A stretch of DNA of 64,000 bases from Corynebacterium riegelii. GTDB taxonomy: Bacteria > Actinomycetota > Actinomycetes > Mycobacteriales > Mycobacteriaceae. Where the stretch lies: contig NZ_CP068159.1 of the NCBI RefSeq assembly GCF_016728505.1, positions 558,001-622,000 on the forward strand, read 5' to 3'. This document shows positions 1 to 8,525 of this stretch, piece after piece. Both the position numbers and the translations under genes were made by a program. The notes under the pieces are model-generated. The model saw nothing but the letters and a program-made list of their open reading frames with translations, was not told where the DNA came from and made no database searches. How positions within the stretch are numbered: the stretch's first letter is position 1; every line of letters begins with the position of its first letter.

Positions 1-122
1 GCATCATCGGCGAGGAAGGCTTTGGCATCAAGGGCCTGCGTGCTCGTTTGGCTGAGGTCGGTGGCACGTTGACTATCGACGGCTCCGTGCTCGCCGCCAG
101 CGTCCCAGTGGAGGAACAATGA
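1..122 (+). CDS. Sensor histidine kinase, C-terminal end (partial)
   Basis: Only the last 39 codons are inside the window. The tail contains GFGIKGLRARLAEVGGTL, which matches the G2-box end of the HATPase domain in NarL/DesK-type kinases (GxGLxGmreR pattern). The stop codon overlaps the start of the response regulator at 119 (ATGA), so the two genes are co-transcribed and translationally coupled. The kinase would autophosphorylate and pass phosphate to the partner. The signal it senses cannot be seen from this fragment. Confidence 0.85.
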   Translation, partial: IIGEEGFGIKGLRARLAEVGGTLTIDGSVLAASVPVEEQ

Positions 123-718
123 TCAGGATCATGCTTATAGACGACCATCCGGTCGTCCGCGCCGGCTTACGCGCCGTACTGAATTCTTTTGGTGACGTTG
201 AGGTGGTCGCCGAGGCTGACAACGGCGACGCCGATGTCCCGGACGATGTGGACGTGGTGGTCACGGACATCCAGATGCCGGGCTCAAGCGGCATCGACCT
301 GACCAGGCGGTTGACCAAGGCGGGCGGTCCCCCGGTGCTGATCCTGACTACGTATGACACGCAGTCTGACGTGGTGGCCGCCATGGAGGCCGGTGCCTTG
401 GGCTACCTGCTGAAAGACGCTCCCGAGGAGGACCTCCACGACGCCGTGCTCAAAGCCGCCCGGCGCGAACGCGTGCTCTCACCCCAGGCGGCGGGCGTGC
501 TGGCGGATCGCGTGATGAACCCGAACGAGGCGTTGTCCGCGCGCGAGATTGAGATCCTCCAGGCGCTGAAAACGGGGGCGTCCAACAGGCAGATCGCGGA
601 TACCCTGTTCATCTCGCTGGCCACGGTGAAGACGCACCTGATCCACATCTACGAAAAGCTCGGGGTGGATAACCGCACCGCGGCGGTGCAGCAGGCCCAG
701 GACCGCAGGATTATCTAG
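119..718 (+). CDS. NarL/FixJ (LuxR-type) response regulator
   Basis: A 199-residue protein with a receiver domain (about 1-115) and a LuxR-type helix-turn-helix (about 135-195). The phosphoacceptor is D50 in VVTDIQMP, with acidic pocket D8/D9 near the N-terminus, the conserved Thr in ILTTY and Lys in LLKDA. The HTH reads LSAREIEILQALKTGASNRQ and continues into IADTLFISLATVKTHL, typical of the family. It overlaps the upstream kinase by 4 nt and is its cognate partner. Target genes are not evident; the next gene is convergent. Confidence 0.93.
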   Translation: MIRIMLIDDHPVVRAGLRAVLNSFGDVEVVAEADNGDADVPDDVDVVVTDIQMPGSSGIDLTRRLTKAGGPPVLILTTYDTQSDVVAAMEAGALGYLLKDAPEEDLHDAVLKAARRERVLSPQAAGVLADRVMNPNEALSAREIEILQALKTGASNRQIADTLFISLATVKTHLIHIYEKLGVDNRTAAVQQAQDRRII

Positions 719-734
719 CGCTGACCAGCGCTAG
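715..734. terminator. Bidirectional hairpin between convergent genes
   Basis: Perfect inverted repeat CTAGCGCTG / CAGCGCTAG separated by 2 nt, lying exactly between the convergent regulator and MFS genes. The regulator's stop codon is inside the left arm. The T-rich stretch TTATTT follows on the + strand. Terminator function is inferred. Confidence 0.6.
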
Positions 735-1907
735 TTATTTAGCGCGGGTGAGCACCTGCATACCCGCAAACGCCGCGCCCGCGCACACCAGAGACACCAC
801 CGACATGGTCAGCGCATGGTTGGAGCCCAGGCCGACCAGTGCTGGGACCACGCCCGCGATCAAAAACTGCGCAAAGCCCATCGCGCCGCTGCCGGCACCC
901 GCGCCGATCGCGCGGATCTCCTCCACCGCAAGCGCCGCCGCGTTTGCGGAGATGAACCCGGACATCATGGCCAAAATGGCAAGACAGGCCACCACGGGGA
1001 CCAAAGTTGGGCCGGTCAGGGAGAGGATGATGAGGATGAGGGTCACGCAGGCGTCGATAAGCAAGGCGCAGACCAGCAACTTCCTGGGGGCAACTGAGCG
1101 AACCACGCGCATGTTGAAGGCGTTGGAGATGGGAAACAGCAGCGCGATCGCACCGAAGGTGAACGCGTAGGCGGTGGGTGATTGACCCAGCTGCACCTGC
1201 AGGACCAGGGGTGAGCCGGAGATGTAGGCGAAGAGCGCGCCGAAGCCGAGCGATCCGGCCAGCATGTAGCCGACAAACACCGGGTGCTGCAGGCAGCGCC
1301 AAATGCGCGAGGCCAGGCCGCTGAGCGCACCCGGAGAGCGCTTCTCCACAGGCAGGGTTTCCGGTATACGTAGTGCCACAACCAGCTGCAACAGGTTCAC
1401 ACCCGCCAGCACCCAGAACACGCCGCGCCACCCCACCGTAGGAATCAGCAGCCCACCGATCGCGGGTGCAAACGCCGGCATAAAGCCGGAGAGCGCCTGC
1501 AGGGCGGAAAACGCGCGGGCCGCCGCCACGCCGTGCACTATATCCGGCACCACGGCGCGCGACACCACAATCACACACCCGCCTGCCAGGCCCTGGAGGA
1601 AGCGCGCCGCGATCAGCGTTGCAATGGTCGGCGCGAGCGCACAGGCCACCGACGTGAGGAAGAAAATGACACTGGCAATGATCAGGGGGCGCTTGCGTCC
1701 GGTGCCGTCTGAAATTGCGCCGAACAGCAGGTTGCCCACCGCCATGCCAATCATGAAGGCGGAGATGGTCAGCTGGACCGCGCCGGGGGTAGTGCCCAGT
1801 TCCTGCTGTAGTTGCGGCAGGCCGGGCAGGTACATGTCAATAGACAGCGGGCCGGCGGACGAGAAGATCGCCAGCGTAAGCATGAGTCCTGCTGAAAGTT
1901 GGTGCAC
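735..1907 (-). CDS. MFS multidrug exporter, Bcr/CflA type
   Basis: About 390 residues with roughly twelve hydrophobic segments. The N-terminus carries the Bcr/CflA signature PLSIDMYLPGLPQL, and the TM2-TM3 loop has GAISDGTGRKRP, the MFS motif A. Expected role is proton-driven drug or metabolite export at the plasma membrane. The reading frame stays open upstream, but a GTG at 1907 sits 6 nt after TATGGT, as expected for a leaderless start. It would give a full first membrane segment, whereas the ATG at 1883 would leave a very short N-terminus. The gene is divergent from the pirin-like gene, with only 18 bp between the starts. Substrate unknown. Confidence 0.85.
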   Translation of the reverse strand: MHQLSAGLMLTLAIFSSAGPLSIDMYLPGLPQLQQELGTTPGAVQLTISAFMIGMAVGNLLFGAISDGTGRKRPLIIASVIFFLTSVACALAPTIATLIAARFLQGLAGGCVIVVSRAVVPDIVHGVAAARAFSALQALSGFMPAFAPAIGGLLIPTVGWRGVFWVLAGVNLLQLVVALRIPETLPVEKRSPGALSGLASRIWRCLQHPVFVGYMLAGSLGFGALFAYISGSPLVLQVQLGQSPTAYAFTFGAIALLFPISNAFNMRVVRSVAPRKLLVCALLIDACVTLILIILSLTGPTLVPVVACLAILAMMSGFISANAAALAVEEIRAIGAGAGSGAMGFAQFLIAGVVPALVGLGSNHALTMSVVSLVCAGAAFAGMQVLTRAK

Positions 1908-1925
1908 GCAGGTACCATACAGCAC
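1908..1925. promoter_or_regulatory. Overlapping divergent -10 elements (symmetrical promoter)
   Basis: The 7 bp at 1913-1919 (TACCATA) read as TACCAT on the + strand, 7 nt before the ATG at 1926. On the - strand they read TATGGT, 6 nt before the GTG at 1907. One sequence can thus serve as the -10 box for both leaderless genes. No room exists for two separate conventional promoters. Functional use is inferred. Confidence 0.5.
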
Positions 1926-2555
1926 ATGGTGCACACTCAGGGAAGCCTCATCGGGGCATGGGATTTCGCAGCTACGGGTCGCCTGGCGCCAAAGCCGGGG
2001 CGTTTTTCGGTGCTTTTGCCTATCGACGCCACGTTGACCCTCACCGACCGCCACCACCTCTCCGAAGCAGTCTCTGCTGGCCAGGGCGCCGTGGTGACCT
2101 CCGGGGACAAAGTGTTGGTGGACGTTGGGGCTTCCGCCTACGGCGTGCAACTGGATGCGGTTGTGGATGCTGATGGTGCGGGCGCTGGCGCTGGTGAGAG
2201 CACTGTGGAGATTTACCAGCCAGACGTCTTTACCCTGCGCAGCGTGACCACGGAGCTGGTTGGCGAGGCCCGCGTGTTTGTCGGCTCCATGTTTGGGCAG
2301 ACCTCCCCCGTTGTTCCCCCTTCCCCACTGGTTGCCGCGGAAATCCGCCTTGCACCAGGTGCGGAGGTGGCGATGACGCTGGAGCCGGACTTTGAATACG
2401 GCCTGCTCGCGGTGAGTGACGGGTTGGCTTTGCAAAATACGCGTGTTCCGCGCGGTGTTGTTGGCTACACTGACGTTGGTACGGCCACATGGGGCGTGAA
2501 GAATTTGGGGAATGAAGTGGCCCAAGCGGTCATCTTCGGGGGAAAGGTGTTTTAG
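1926..2555 (+). CDS. Pirin-like protein, C-terminal cupin half only
   Basis: A 209-residue protein. The last 110 residues resemble the C-terminal pirin cupin: a G-x-TSPV-x-PSPLVAAEIRL stretch, a short segment ending in LLAVSDG, and a final VIFGGKVF like the family's LLGGEPL end. The N-terminal catalytic cupin with its metal-binding HPHRD motif is absent, and family members are usually about 290-320 residues. It is therefore a truncated or diverged paralogue, and quercetinase-type metal chemistry is unlikely. The ATG at 1926 follows a TACCAT box by 7 nt. The next gene starts 6 nt after its stop, so they probably share an mRNA. Confidence 0.5.
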   Translation: MVHTQGSLIGAWDFAATGRLAPKPGRFSVLLPIDATLTLTDRHHLSEAVSAGQGAVVTSGDKVLVDVGASAYGVQLDAVVDADGAGAGAGESTVEIYQPDVFTLRSVTTELVGEARVFVGSMFGQTSPVVPPSPLVAAEIRLAPGAEVAMTLEPDFEYGLLAVSDGLALQNTRVPRGVVGYTDVGTATWGVKNLGNEVAQAVIFGGKVF

Positions 2556-2561
2556 AAAAGT

Positions 2562-3929
2562 ATGAACGTCACTGTCTTGTTGTCCTTGGAGGGGGCGGAC
2601 CCGGAGATTTCGCGTTGCGTGAACGTGGATTCGGCGATGCACTTGGGTCACCTCAGCGCTGTGATTGATGCGGCGTTTGGGTTCTCCGGTGCGGCGACGC
2701 ACCTGTACACCCAGGGTGAGGGTGGTTTCCGCAAGCTATACACGGCGCATCCTGGTCCTGGGGAGCTGAGCGAGACGAGTCTTACCGTTGGGGATATTAC
2801 CCCGATGACCTATATCTATGACCCGGCGGCGAACTGGAACATCGCCGTTGAGTTGCTCGGCCCAACTCAGTTGGATTCGCCGACGCCGGCGTTGGTGGAC
2901 GCGGCGGGCCCCGACATTGTTGAGGCCGCGCATGGTCCGGCGATGATGACCAAGTTCCGAATTGAGGCGCGCCGTATCGCTGCAGGTCTGGCACCGAATA
3001 TGGAGATCACTCCCCTGCTGCTGAGCTACCTGCCGGTGATGAGCCCGGAGCGGATCCTGCAGCGGCTGACGGTGGCTGACCAGGTTGCCGTGGCAACGCG
3101 TATCAGCCTGGCGGCAGAAGAACTGTTCTACGGCGAGGAGTTTGCCAAGGCGCCGTTCCACCAGGCAGATCTGGCGGAGGAGTTTGAGAACTTTTTGGAC
3201 TCGCGCCCAGACCTGCGCGAGATCATCCAGACGGACCCGGAGGCGGACCGCAACCCTACCCTGCTTGCCGCGGTGGCGGACTTTTTTGATTCCCACCTTG
3301 GTGAGCCCGAGGTTGATTTTCTGGACGAGATGTCCCCGGATCTGATGGCTGACTTCCCCGGCGCATTCGAGGAGGCCACGATGGATGACGTCGTGCGCGA
3401 CCTGATGGAGATCTTCCTCGACCCGGTAAAGCTCACCGCGAAAAAGGGCCAGTTGCCTACCGCTGTGGTCCAGGAGATCAGTGACGTGCTCAATATCACG
3501 TCCTGGTACTCCCGCCCAACCGAGACATCCATCCCGGGAGTCCACGAAGTGCGCAAGCTGTTGGAAGGCGCCGGCTTTATCGGGGTGACCAGTAAAAAAA
3601 CGCTGGAAGTTACAGATCTTGGCTTTGACCTGCTCAACTCCATCGACATGACCGGCGTGTTTATCCCGGAGTGGGCGCGCGGCTTTGAACACGCCTTTGG
3701 TGAAACGCTGTGGCGTGAAAGCTTGACCACCCTGGGCAATATGTTCAACCTTGGCACCGAGTACGGCATTGAAAACAAGCTAGGCCGCATGCCCGAGAAC
3801 TTCTCGGATGTTGTGAGCCTGCTGATTAGCTTCGCGGCCTTGGATGACAGCAGCAAGCACATGGCAATCACCCCGGAGGCTCGCCGCATGTTTGGCCGCA
3901 TGCTGGACTACTACAAGCACGGGATCTAG
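2562..3929 (+). CDS. pRiA4b ORF-3-like protein, function unknown
   Basis: A 455-residue soluble protein. The first 110 residues follow the plasmid pRiA4b ORF-3-like pattern: a beta-strand start, LGHLSAVIDAAFGFSGAATH, then MTYIYDPAANWNIAVELLG, corresponding to the family's LHxxIqxaxGWxxxHLxxF and YxYDxGDxWxHxI. The rest is acidic and helical with no recognised motif. It is probably co-transcribed with the pirin-like gene 6 nt upstream. No biochemical role is established for the family, so none is proposed. Confidence 0.6.
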   Translation: MNVTVLLSLEGADPEISRCVNVDSAMHLGHLSAVIDAAFGFSGAATHLYTQGEGGFRKLYTAHPGPGELSETSLTVGDITPMTYIYDPAANWNIAVELLGPTQLDSPTPALVDAAGPDIVEAAHGPAMMTKFRIEARRIAAGLAPNMEITPLLLSYLPVMSPERILQRLTVADQVAVATRISLAAEELFYGEEFAKAPFHQADLAEEFENFLDSRPDLREIIQTDPEADRNPTLLAAVADFFDSHLGEPEVDFLDEMSPDLMADFPGAFEEATMDDVVRDLMEIFLDPVKLTAKKGQLPTAVVQEISDVLNITSWYSRPTETSIPGVHEVRKLLEGAGFIGVTSKKTLEVTDLGFDLLNSIDMTGVFIPEWARGFEHAFGETLWRESLTTLGNMFNLGTEYGIENKLGRMPENFSDVVSLLISFAALDDSSKHMAITPEARRMFGRMLDYYKHGI

Positions 3930-3936
3930 CGCGCTT

Positions 3937-4368
3937 CTAACGCGGGCGCGCATACCAGGCAGCGGCGGCGCGGGCGCCGAGGTAGGTGCCGAGGGTGTTG
4001 CACCAGACGTCGTCAAGATCCGAAAAGCCCACCGCCAGGATGTACTGCGCGGTTTCGATGCCCAAGCTGAGCAGTAGGCCGCAGAGCGTGGCGCGGCGCA
4101 CGCTGTCGCGGAAAAACACCCAGCCCACGGGTACAAACAGGGCGATGTTGCCAAACAGGTTGAACCACGGGCCCCACCACACCCGCGGGTGGATGAACGT
4201 TTCAAAGGGAATCAACCGCAGCTGGCGCACCTCGTGCGCTTGGGCCTCCCACAGGCCGGGTACTGAAAAGTAGGCCTTGCCCAGGGTGAGCACGAAGATT
4301 ACCGCGAAAACGAAAACGGCGAGCACCGGAGAAACCCGGTGCCCACCGCTGAAGCGTTTGGCAGCCAC
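3937..4368 (-). CDS. VanZ-like membrane protein
   Basis: A 143-residue protein with four predicted membrane segments. It shows the VanZ pattern: RLIPFETF after TM1, NLFGNIALFVPVGW, SLGIETAQ at the start of the third segment, and FSDLDDVWCNTLGTYLG near the end. VanZ itself gives low-level teicoplanin resistance by an unknown mechanism, and most homologues are uncharacterised. The start is GTG, 3 nt after the upstream membrane-protein stop on the same strand, so the two genes form an operon. Confidence 0.8.
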   Translation of the reverse strand: MAAKRFSGGHRVSPVLAVFVFAVIFVLTLGKAYFSVPGLWEAQAHEVRQLRLIPFETFIHPRVWWGPWFNLFGNIALFVPVGWVFFRDSVRRATLCGLLLSLGIETAQYILAVGFSDLDDVWCNTLGTYLGARAAAAWYARPR

Positions 4369-4371
4369 GCG

Positions 4372-5334
4372 CTAGGAGGTGGCCTCGTGCGGGACGGGCC
4401 CGCCGGAGATCTGCCGGTAGGCGTGCGCCTGTGCCAGGTAGACCAGCGGGGCAAGCACCACGGTGAGCAGGAAGGTCAGGCCAGCGCCTGCCCACACGTT
4501 GAAGCCCACCACGTCCACCGCCGCGGCCGGGATCGCAGCAATCACGCCAACAACCAGGCTAAACAGCAAGAGCAGCAGGGTAGTGCCGTAGTTGCGCTTG
4601 GCGGCCTTCATGCCTTCGCCTAGGCAGAAGCCGAAGCTGCCCGCGTTATCTGCGGCGTAGAACACCGGGTACACCGCAAACGGCGCCACCAGTGCGAACA
4701 CCAAGGCGCCAACGACCACGCCGGGCGCCGCGGCGATAGCCATGTTCATCATTTGCTCTTGGATTTGCTCTTGGCTCATGTTGGTCGCATCACCAAAGGC
4801 GTTCGGGTCAAAACCCGTCACAGCCAGCGTGACCACAAACGCAATGCCGGCCAGGATGATACCAACAAGGCCCACCAGCATGCGGTTGACCACAGACACG
4901 CCCAACGCCTTGCCGTAGGCGGGGGAGTTCGGCTTGTCCACCTGCGCCGTTAACGTCTGCTGCAGCGCCGCGCTGGCAAACACCGGGTCCAACAGCACAA
5001 GCGCAATGGTAAACAGCAGGCCAGGCACCGCAAGCGCCGGGATCTGGTCCGCAACGCCCAACACCGCCATGACCAGGCCGATGACCAGCCAAAACTTCGG
5101 GTTGGTCTTGTACACACCAAATGTCCAGGCAATCGCCTGGCCCACACGCAACTTGCCCGTGCCTTTGGTGTGGCCGTAGCCATTCGCCGCGGGGTCGTTG
5201 ATCGGGTGTGGGGTATCGGTGTCGCCAAAGTAGCCGTCTACAAGCTGGGTGCCATGGAAACGCTGCGCGTTAGCACCCGCAAGATCAGCGGCGGAGTTTA
5301 CTTCGAATCGGGCAAAGTCGTCGGGGACAGTCAA
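4372..5334 (-). CDS. Multi-pass integral membrane protein, unknown
   Basis: A 320-residue protein with a soluble N-terminal 75 residues followed by about five to six hydrophobic segments (KFWLVIGLVMAVLGV, LLFTIALVLL, MLVGLVGIILAGIAFVVTL, VVVGALVFALVAPF, LLLLLFSLVVGVIAA and a last helix near 290). The layout resembles actinobacterial glycerophosphoryl diester phosphodiesterase-associated or DUF-type membrane proteins, but no family is certain. The start is TTG at 5334, supported by a strong AAGGAG Shine-Dalgarno 6 nt upstream. It forms an operon with the VanZ-like gene and lies 37 nt downstream of leuS on the same strand. Confidence 0.75.
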   Translation of the reverse strand: MTVPDDFARFEVNSAADLAGANAQRFHGTQLVDGYFGDTDTPHPINDPAANGYGHTKGTGKLRVGQAIAWTFGVYKTNPKFWLVIGLVMAVLGVADQIPALAVPGLLFTIALVLLDPVFASAALQQTLTAQVDKPNSPAYGKALGVSVVNRMLVGLVGIILAGIAFVVTLAVTGFDPNAFGDATNMSQEQIQEQMMNMAIAAAPGVVVGALVFALVAPFAVYPVFYAADNAGSFGFCLGEGMKAAKRNYGTTLLLLLFSLVVGVIAAIPAAAVDVVGFNVWAGAGLTFLLTVVLAPLVYLAQAHAYRQISGGPVPHEATS

Positions 5335-5371
5335 AAATTCTCCTTCGTTCGTGGCCTTCGTTCGTGGCTGT

Positions 5372-8212
5372 TTACTTCACTACAAGGTTGACCATGCGGC
5401 CCGGCACCACAATGGTCTTCACCACGGTCTTGCCGTTGGTCAGTTCCACAACCTTCGGGTCTGCAAGGGCAATTGTGGTGATCTCGTCTTGGGATGCGTC
5501 GGTAGGAACATCAATTCTCGCTTTGACTTTCCCGTTGATTTGGATGGGCAGTTCCACGGTGTCGTCGACAAGCAACTGCTCATCAAAGGTCGGGAATGGC
5601 TCAAAGGTGATGGTGCCTGTGTGGCCGAGCTGTGCCCACAATTCCTCAGCGATGTGCGGCGCGAGCGGGCTGACCATCTGCACCAGAGGAGTGACGGCCG
5701 CGCGTGGGGCGCCAATCGGGTAGGCCTTGGTCAGGTAGTTGACGTACTCGATGAGCTTGGCGGCAACAGTGTTGTCGCGCAGGTGCTCATAATCGTCGCG
5801 CACGCCAGCGATGGTGCGGTGCAGTTGCTTCTCATCGTCGCCGGTCAGGGGGCTGTCGGTGACGGTGACGTTGCCGGTTTCCTCATCCACCACCAGGCGC
5901 CACAGGCGCTGCAGGAAGCGGTGCGCACCCACAACGTCCTTCGTCGCCCACGGGCGAGACGTGTCCAGCGGGCCCATCGACATCTCGTAGACGCGCAGGG
6001 TGTCCGCACCGTAATCACGCACCACGTCATCCGGTGCCACGGCGTTCTTCAGGGACTTGCCCATCTTGCCGTACTCGCGGTTGACTTCCTCGCCGTCGTA
6101 GTAGAACTTGCCGTCTTTTTCCTCAACCTCGGCGGCCGGGACGTAGATGCCGCGGGAATCCGTAAACGCGTAGGCCTGGATGTAGCCCTGGTTGAACAGG
6201 CGGCGGTACGGCTCCTTGGAGGTAACAAAGCCCAGGTCATAGAGCACCTTGTGCCAGAAACGTGCGTAGAGCAAGTGCAGCACGGCGTGCTCGACGCCGC
6301 CCACGTACAGGTCCACGCCACCCGGGTCATTCTCGCCGCGCGGGCCGGTCCAGTACTCCTCATTTTCAATGTTGACAAACTCATCCGAGTTCGTCGGATC
6401 GATGTATCGCAGCTGGTACCAGGAGGAACCGGCCCACTGCGGCATCACGTTCGTGTCACGACGGTACTGCTGCTCACCATGGCCCAAATCCATGGTCACG
6501 TTCACCCAGTCCGTGGCCTTGGCCAGCGGGGGAGAAGGCTCCGAATCCTTGTCGTCCGGGTCGAAGGACACCGGCTTGTAGTCCTCAACCTCCGGCAGCT
6601 CTACCGGCAGCTGGTCCTCCGGAATGCCGTGGGCCTGGCCGTTTTCGTCATACACAATCGGGAAGGGCTCGCCCCAGTAGCGCTGGCGGGCAAACAGCCA
6701 GTCGCGCAGCTTGTACTGGATTTTCTCGGAGCCTTTTTGCTTATCGACGAGCCACGCAATCGCCTGGTCAACGCCCTCCTGCTTGCCCAGGCCGTTGAGA
6801 TCAAGGCCGTCCTGGTTGGCGGAGTTGATGTGCGGGGCGTCGCCCACAAACGCTTCCTCGGTAACGTCGGCGTCCAGCACCGGGATAATCGGCAGGCCGA
6901 AGACGGTGGCGAACTCATAGTCGCGCTCATCGTGCGCCGGCACCGCCATAATTGCGCCCGTGCCGTAGCCGGTGAGCACGTAGTCCGCGATGAAGATCGG
7001 CACCTGTTCACCATTGACCGGGTTCGTGGCGTACGAGCCGGTAAACACGCCGGTCTTTTCCTTGTTCTCCTGACGCTCAAGGTCGCTCTTTGCGGCGATG
7101 GCGTCCAGGTACGCGCTGATCGCTTCGGCCGGGGTGGACTTGCCGTTGGTCCAGCGAGCGTCGATGCCGTAGGCGTACGCGTCTGTGGTCAGCTGTTCTA
7201 CCAGCTCATGCTCCGGGGCAAGCACCACGTACGTTGCGCCGAACAGCGTGTCCGGGCGGGTGGTGAACACCTCAATCGGCCCAGCAGGGGAGTCAAACGT
7301 CACCTCCGCACCGCGGGAACGGCCGATCCAGTTGCGCTGCATGGCTTTGACCTTCTCCGGCCAATCCAGCAACTCCAGATCATCCAACAGACGATCCGAG
7401 TAATCCGTAATGCGCATCATCCACTGCTTCAGGCGTTTGCGGTAGACAGGGAAGTTGCCGCGCTCAGACTTACCGTCCGCCGTGACCTCCTCGTTGGCCA
7501 GCACCGTGCCCAGGCCCGGGCACCAGTTGACCATGGAATCCGCAAGGTAGACCAGGCGGAACTCATCGATCGCCTTGTGCTTTTCCTCCGTGGTCAGGTC
7601 CTTGAAGTCACGACCATCCTTCGTAGTACGCGCGCCCGAAAGAAGGTCCTTGACCAGGTCCTCGATCGGGCGGGCCTTCTGCAGGTCCTCATCAAACCAG
7701 GCGTTATAAATCTGCAGGAAAATCCACTGCGTCCACTTGTAAAACTCCGGATCCGTGGTGGCCACCGCACGACGCTTATCGTGCCCCAAACCCAACTGAC
7801 CCAGCTGGCGCTCCATGTTGGCAATGTTGGCCTCAGTAGTGGTGCGCGGGTGCGTACCCGTCTGGATTGCGTACTGCTCCGCCGGCAGACCAAACGCGTC
7901 ATACCCCAGCGTGTGCAGGACGTTCTTGCCCAGCATGCGGTTGTAGCGGGCGTACACATCCGTTGCAATATAGCCCAGCGGGTGCCCCACGTGCAGACCC
8001 GCACCAGAAGGGTACGGGAACATGTCCTGGACGTTCAGCTTCTCCTTCGGCAGCTGCGCCGTCTCGCCATCGGAGGCCTGTGGCGCCAAATCACCCGTGG
8101 GGTTCGGAGCGTTGAACGTGCCGTTGTCGCGCCAGTACTGCTGCCACTTCTGCTCAATGGTGTTCGCCAGATCAGCGGTGTAGCGGTGCGCGGTGGGATT
8201 CGCGTTAGTCAT
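5372..8212 (-). CDS. leuS: Leucyl-tRNA synthetase
   Basis: A 946-residue class I synthetase that charges tRNA-Leu with leucine in the cytoplasm; the length is normal for actinobacteria. The HIGH-type motif is HVGH (about residue 73, in [16 protein letters not shown]), and the KMSKS loop reads KMGKS (about 714). A CP1 editing domain lies between, including [20 protein letters not shown]. The frame is open upstream, but the homologous N-terminus begins at the ATG at 8212. There is no Shine-Dalgarno, and TACACT ends 8 nt upstream, which suggests leaderless translation. The repeat-rich region begins directly upstream. Confidence 0.98.
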   Translation of the reverse strand: MTNANPTAHRYTADLANTIEQKWQQYWRDNGTFNAPNPTGDLAPQASDGETAQLPKEKLNVQDMFPYPSGAGLHVGHPLGYIATDVYARYNRMLGKNVLHTLGYDAFGLPAEQYAIQTGTHPRTTTEANIANMERQLGQLGLGHDKRRAVATTDPEFYKWTQWIFLQIYNAWFDEDLQKARPIEDLVKDLLSGARTTKDGRDFKDLTTEEKHKAIDEFRLVYLADSMVNWCPGLGTVLANEEVTADGKSERGNFPVYRKRLKQWMMRITDYSDRLLDDLELLDWPEKVKAMQRNWIGRSRGAEVTFDSPAGPIEVFTTRPDTLFGATYVVLAPEHELVEQLTTDAYAYGIDARWTNGKSTPAEAISAYLDAIAAKSDLERQENKEKTGVFTGSYATNPVNGEQVPIFIADYVLTGYGTGAIMAVPAHDERDYEFATVFGLPIIPVLDADVTEEAFVGDAPHINSANQDGLDLNGLGKQEGVDQAIAWLVDKQKGSEKIQYKLRDWLFARQRYWGEPFPIVYDENGQAHGIPEDQLPVELPEVEDYKPVSFDPDDKDSEPSPPLAKATDWVNVTMDLGHGEQQYRRDTNVMPQWAGSSWYQLRYIDPTNSDEFVNIENEEYWTGPRGENDPGGVDLYVGGVEHAVLHLLYARFWHKVLYDLGFVTSKEPYRRLFNQGYIQAYAFTDSRGIYVPAAEVEEKDGKFYYDGEEVNREYGKMGKSLKNAVAPDDVVRDYGADTLRVYEMSMGPLDTSRPWATKDVVGAHRFLQRLWRLVVDEETGNVTVTDSPLTGDDEKQLHRTIAGVRDDYEHLRDNTVAAKLIEYVNYLTKAYPIGAPRAAVTPLVQMVSPLAPHIAEELWAQLGHTGTITFEPFPTFDEQLLVDDTVELPIQINGKVKARIDVPTDASQDEITTIALADPKVVELTNGKTVVKTIVVPGRMVNLVVK

Positions 8213-8303
8213 GGTTAGCCAGTGTAATAGCTGGGCCGGTTGGCGGGGTTTGGGGTGCTGGGGCTTGGGTTGGACCTGGGTTGGGCTTGGCTTGGGCTTG
8301 GCC

Positions 8304-8363
8304 CCGGGGGAGCTTTTTTCAATTGCGGCAGCATGTTGCCAAACCGGGGATAGTTGCCGCAAT
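8304..8363 (+). repeat. Palindromic core repeat, copy 1
   Basis: GGGGGAGC, a T tract, then a palindromic block bounded by ATTGCGGC and GCCGCAAT and containing TTGCCAAACCGGGGATAGTT. The same block recurs about a dozen times up to 32.2 kb and once at 61.4 kb. This copy lies upstream of leuS and beside the GAATTGTTT array (U1). Confidence 0.9.
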
Positions 8364-8370
8364 AGCGGCA

Positions 8371-8520
8371 TTTCCCCAGGGAATTGTTTTTTTGGTGGAA
8401 ATGGCACGGAAAAACAATTCGGAAACAATTAGGCGAAGAATTCGGGGAGAATTAGGGGCATTGTCTTACGTTTTTGCTGGTCAGCGAATTGTCCGGAATT
8501 GTTTTGAATTGTTTTTGGTG
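8371..8520. repeat. GAATTGTTT-rich array, left copy (U1)
   Basis: About 150 bp that reappear in the same orientation at 10278-10412, on the other side of the AlbA_2-type gene. Both copies start TTTCCCCAGGGAATTGTTTT, continue with AAACAATTCGGAAACAATTA, and share GCTGGTCAGCGAATTGT near the right end. The left copy holds at least six AATTGT/ACAATT half-sites in both orientations. It lies just past the 3' end of the gene at 8526. Confidence 0.85.
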
Positions 8521-8525
8521 CGGGT

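Noticed and set aside
735..2702. A single 655-residue protein covering the MFS gene and the region antisense to the pirin-like gene
   Set aside because: The extra 260 N-terminal residues are low-complexity shadow of the + strand genes. The MFS homology begins near 1907/1883.
5249..8218. A 989-codon frame antisense to leuS
   Set aside because: It mirrors the strongly conserved leuS coding sequence on the other strand, has no recognisable domain and is explained by high GC. Similar long shadow frames over jetC, nrdE and the giant helicase were dropped for the same reason.
8213..8303. Tandem TTGGGCTTGG repeats upstream of leuS as a T-box or leader peptide
   Set aside because: The sequence is a simple GGGTT/GGCTT-rich tract. 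No Leu-codon leader, T-box sequence or terminator pair is visible, and leuS appears leaderless.
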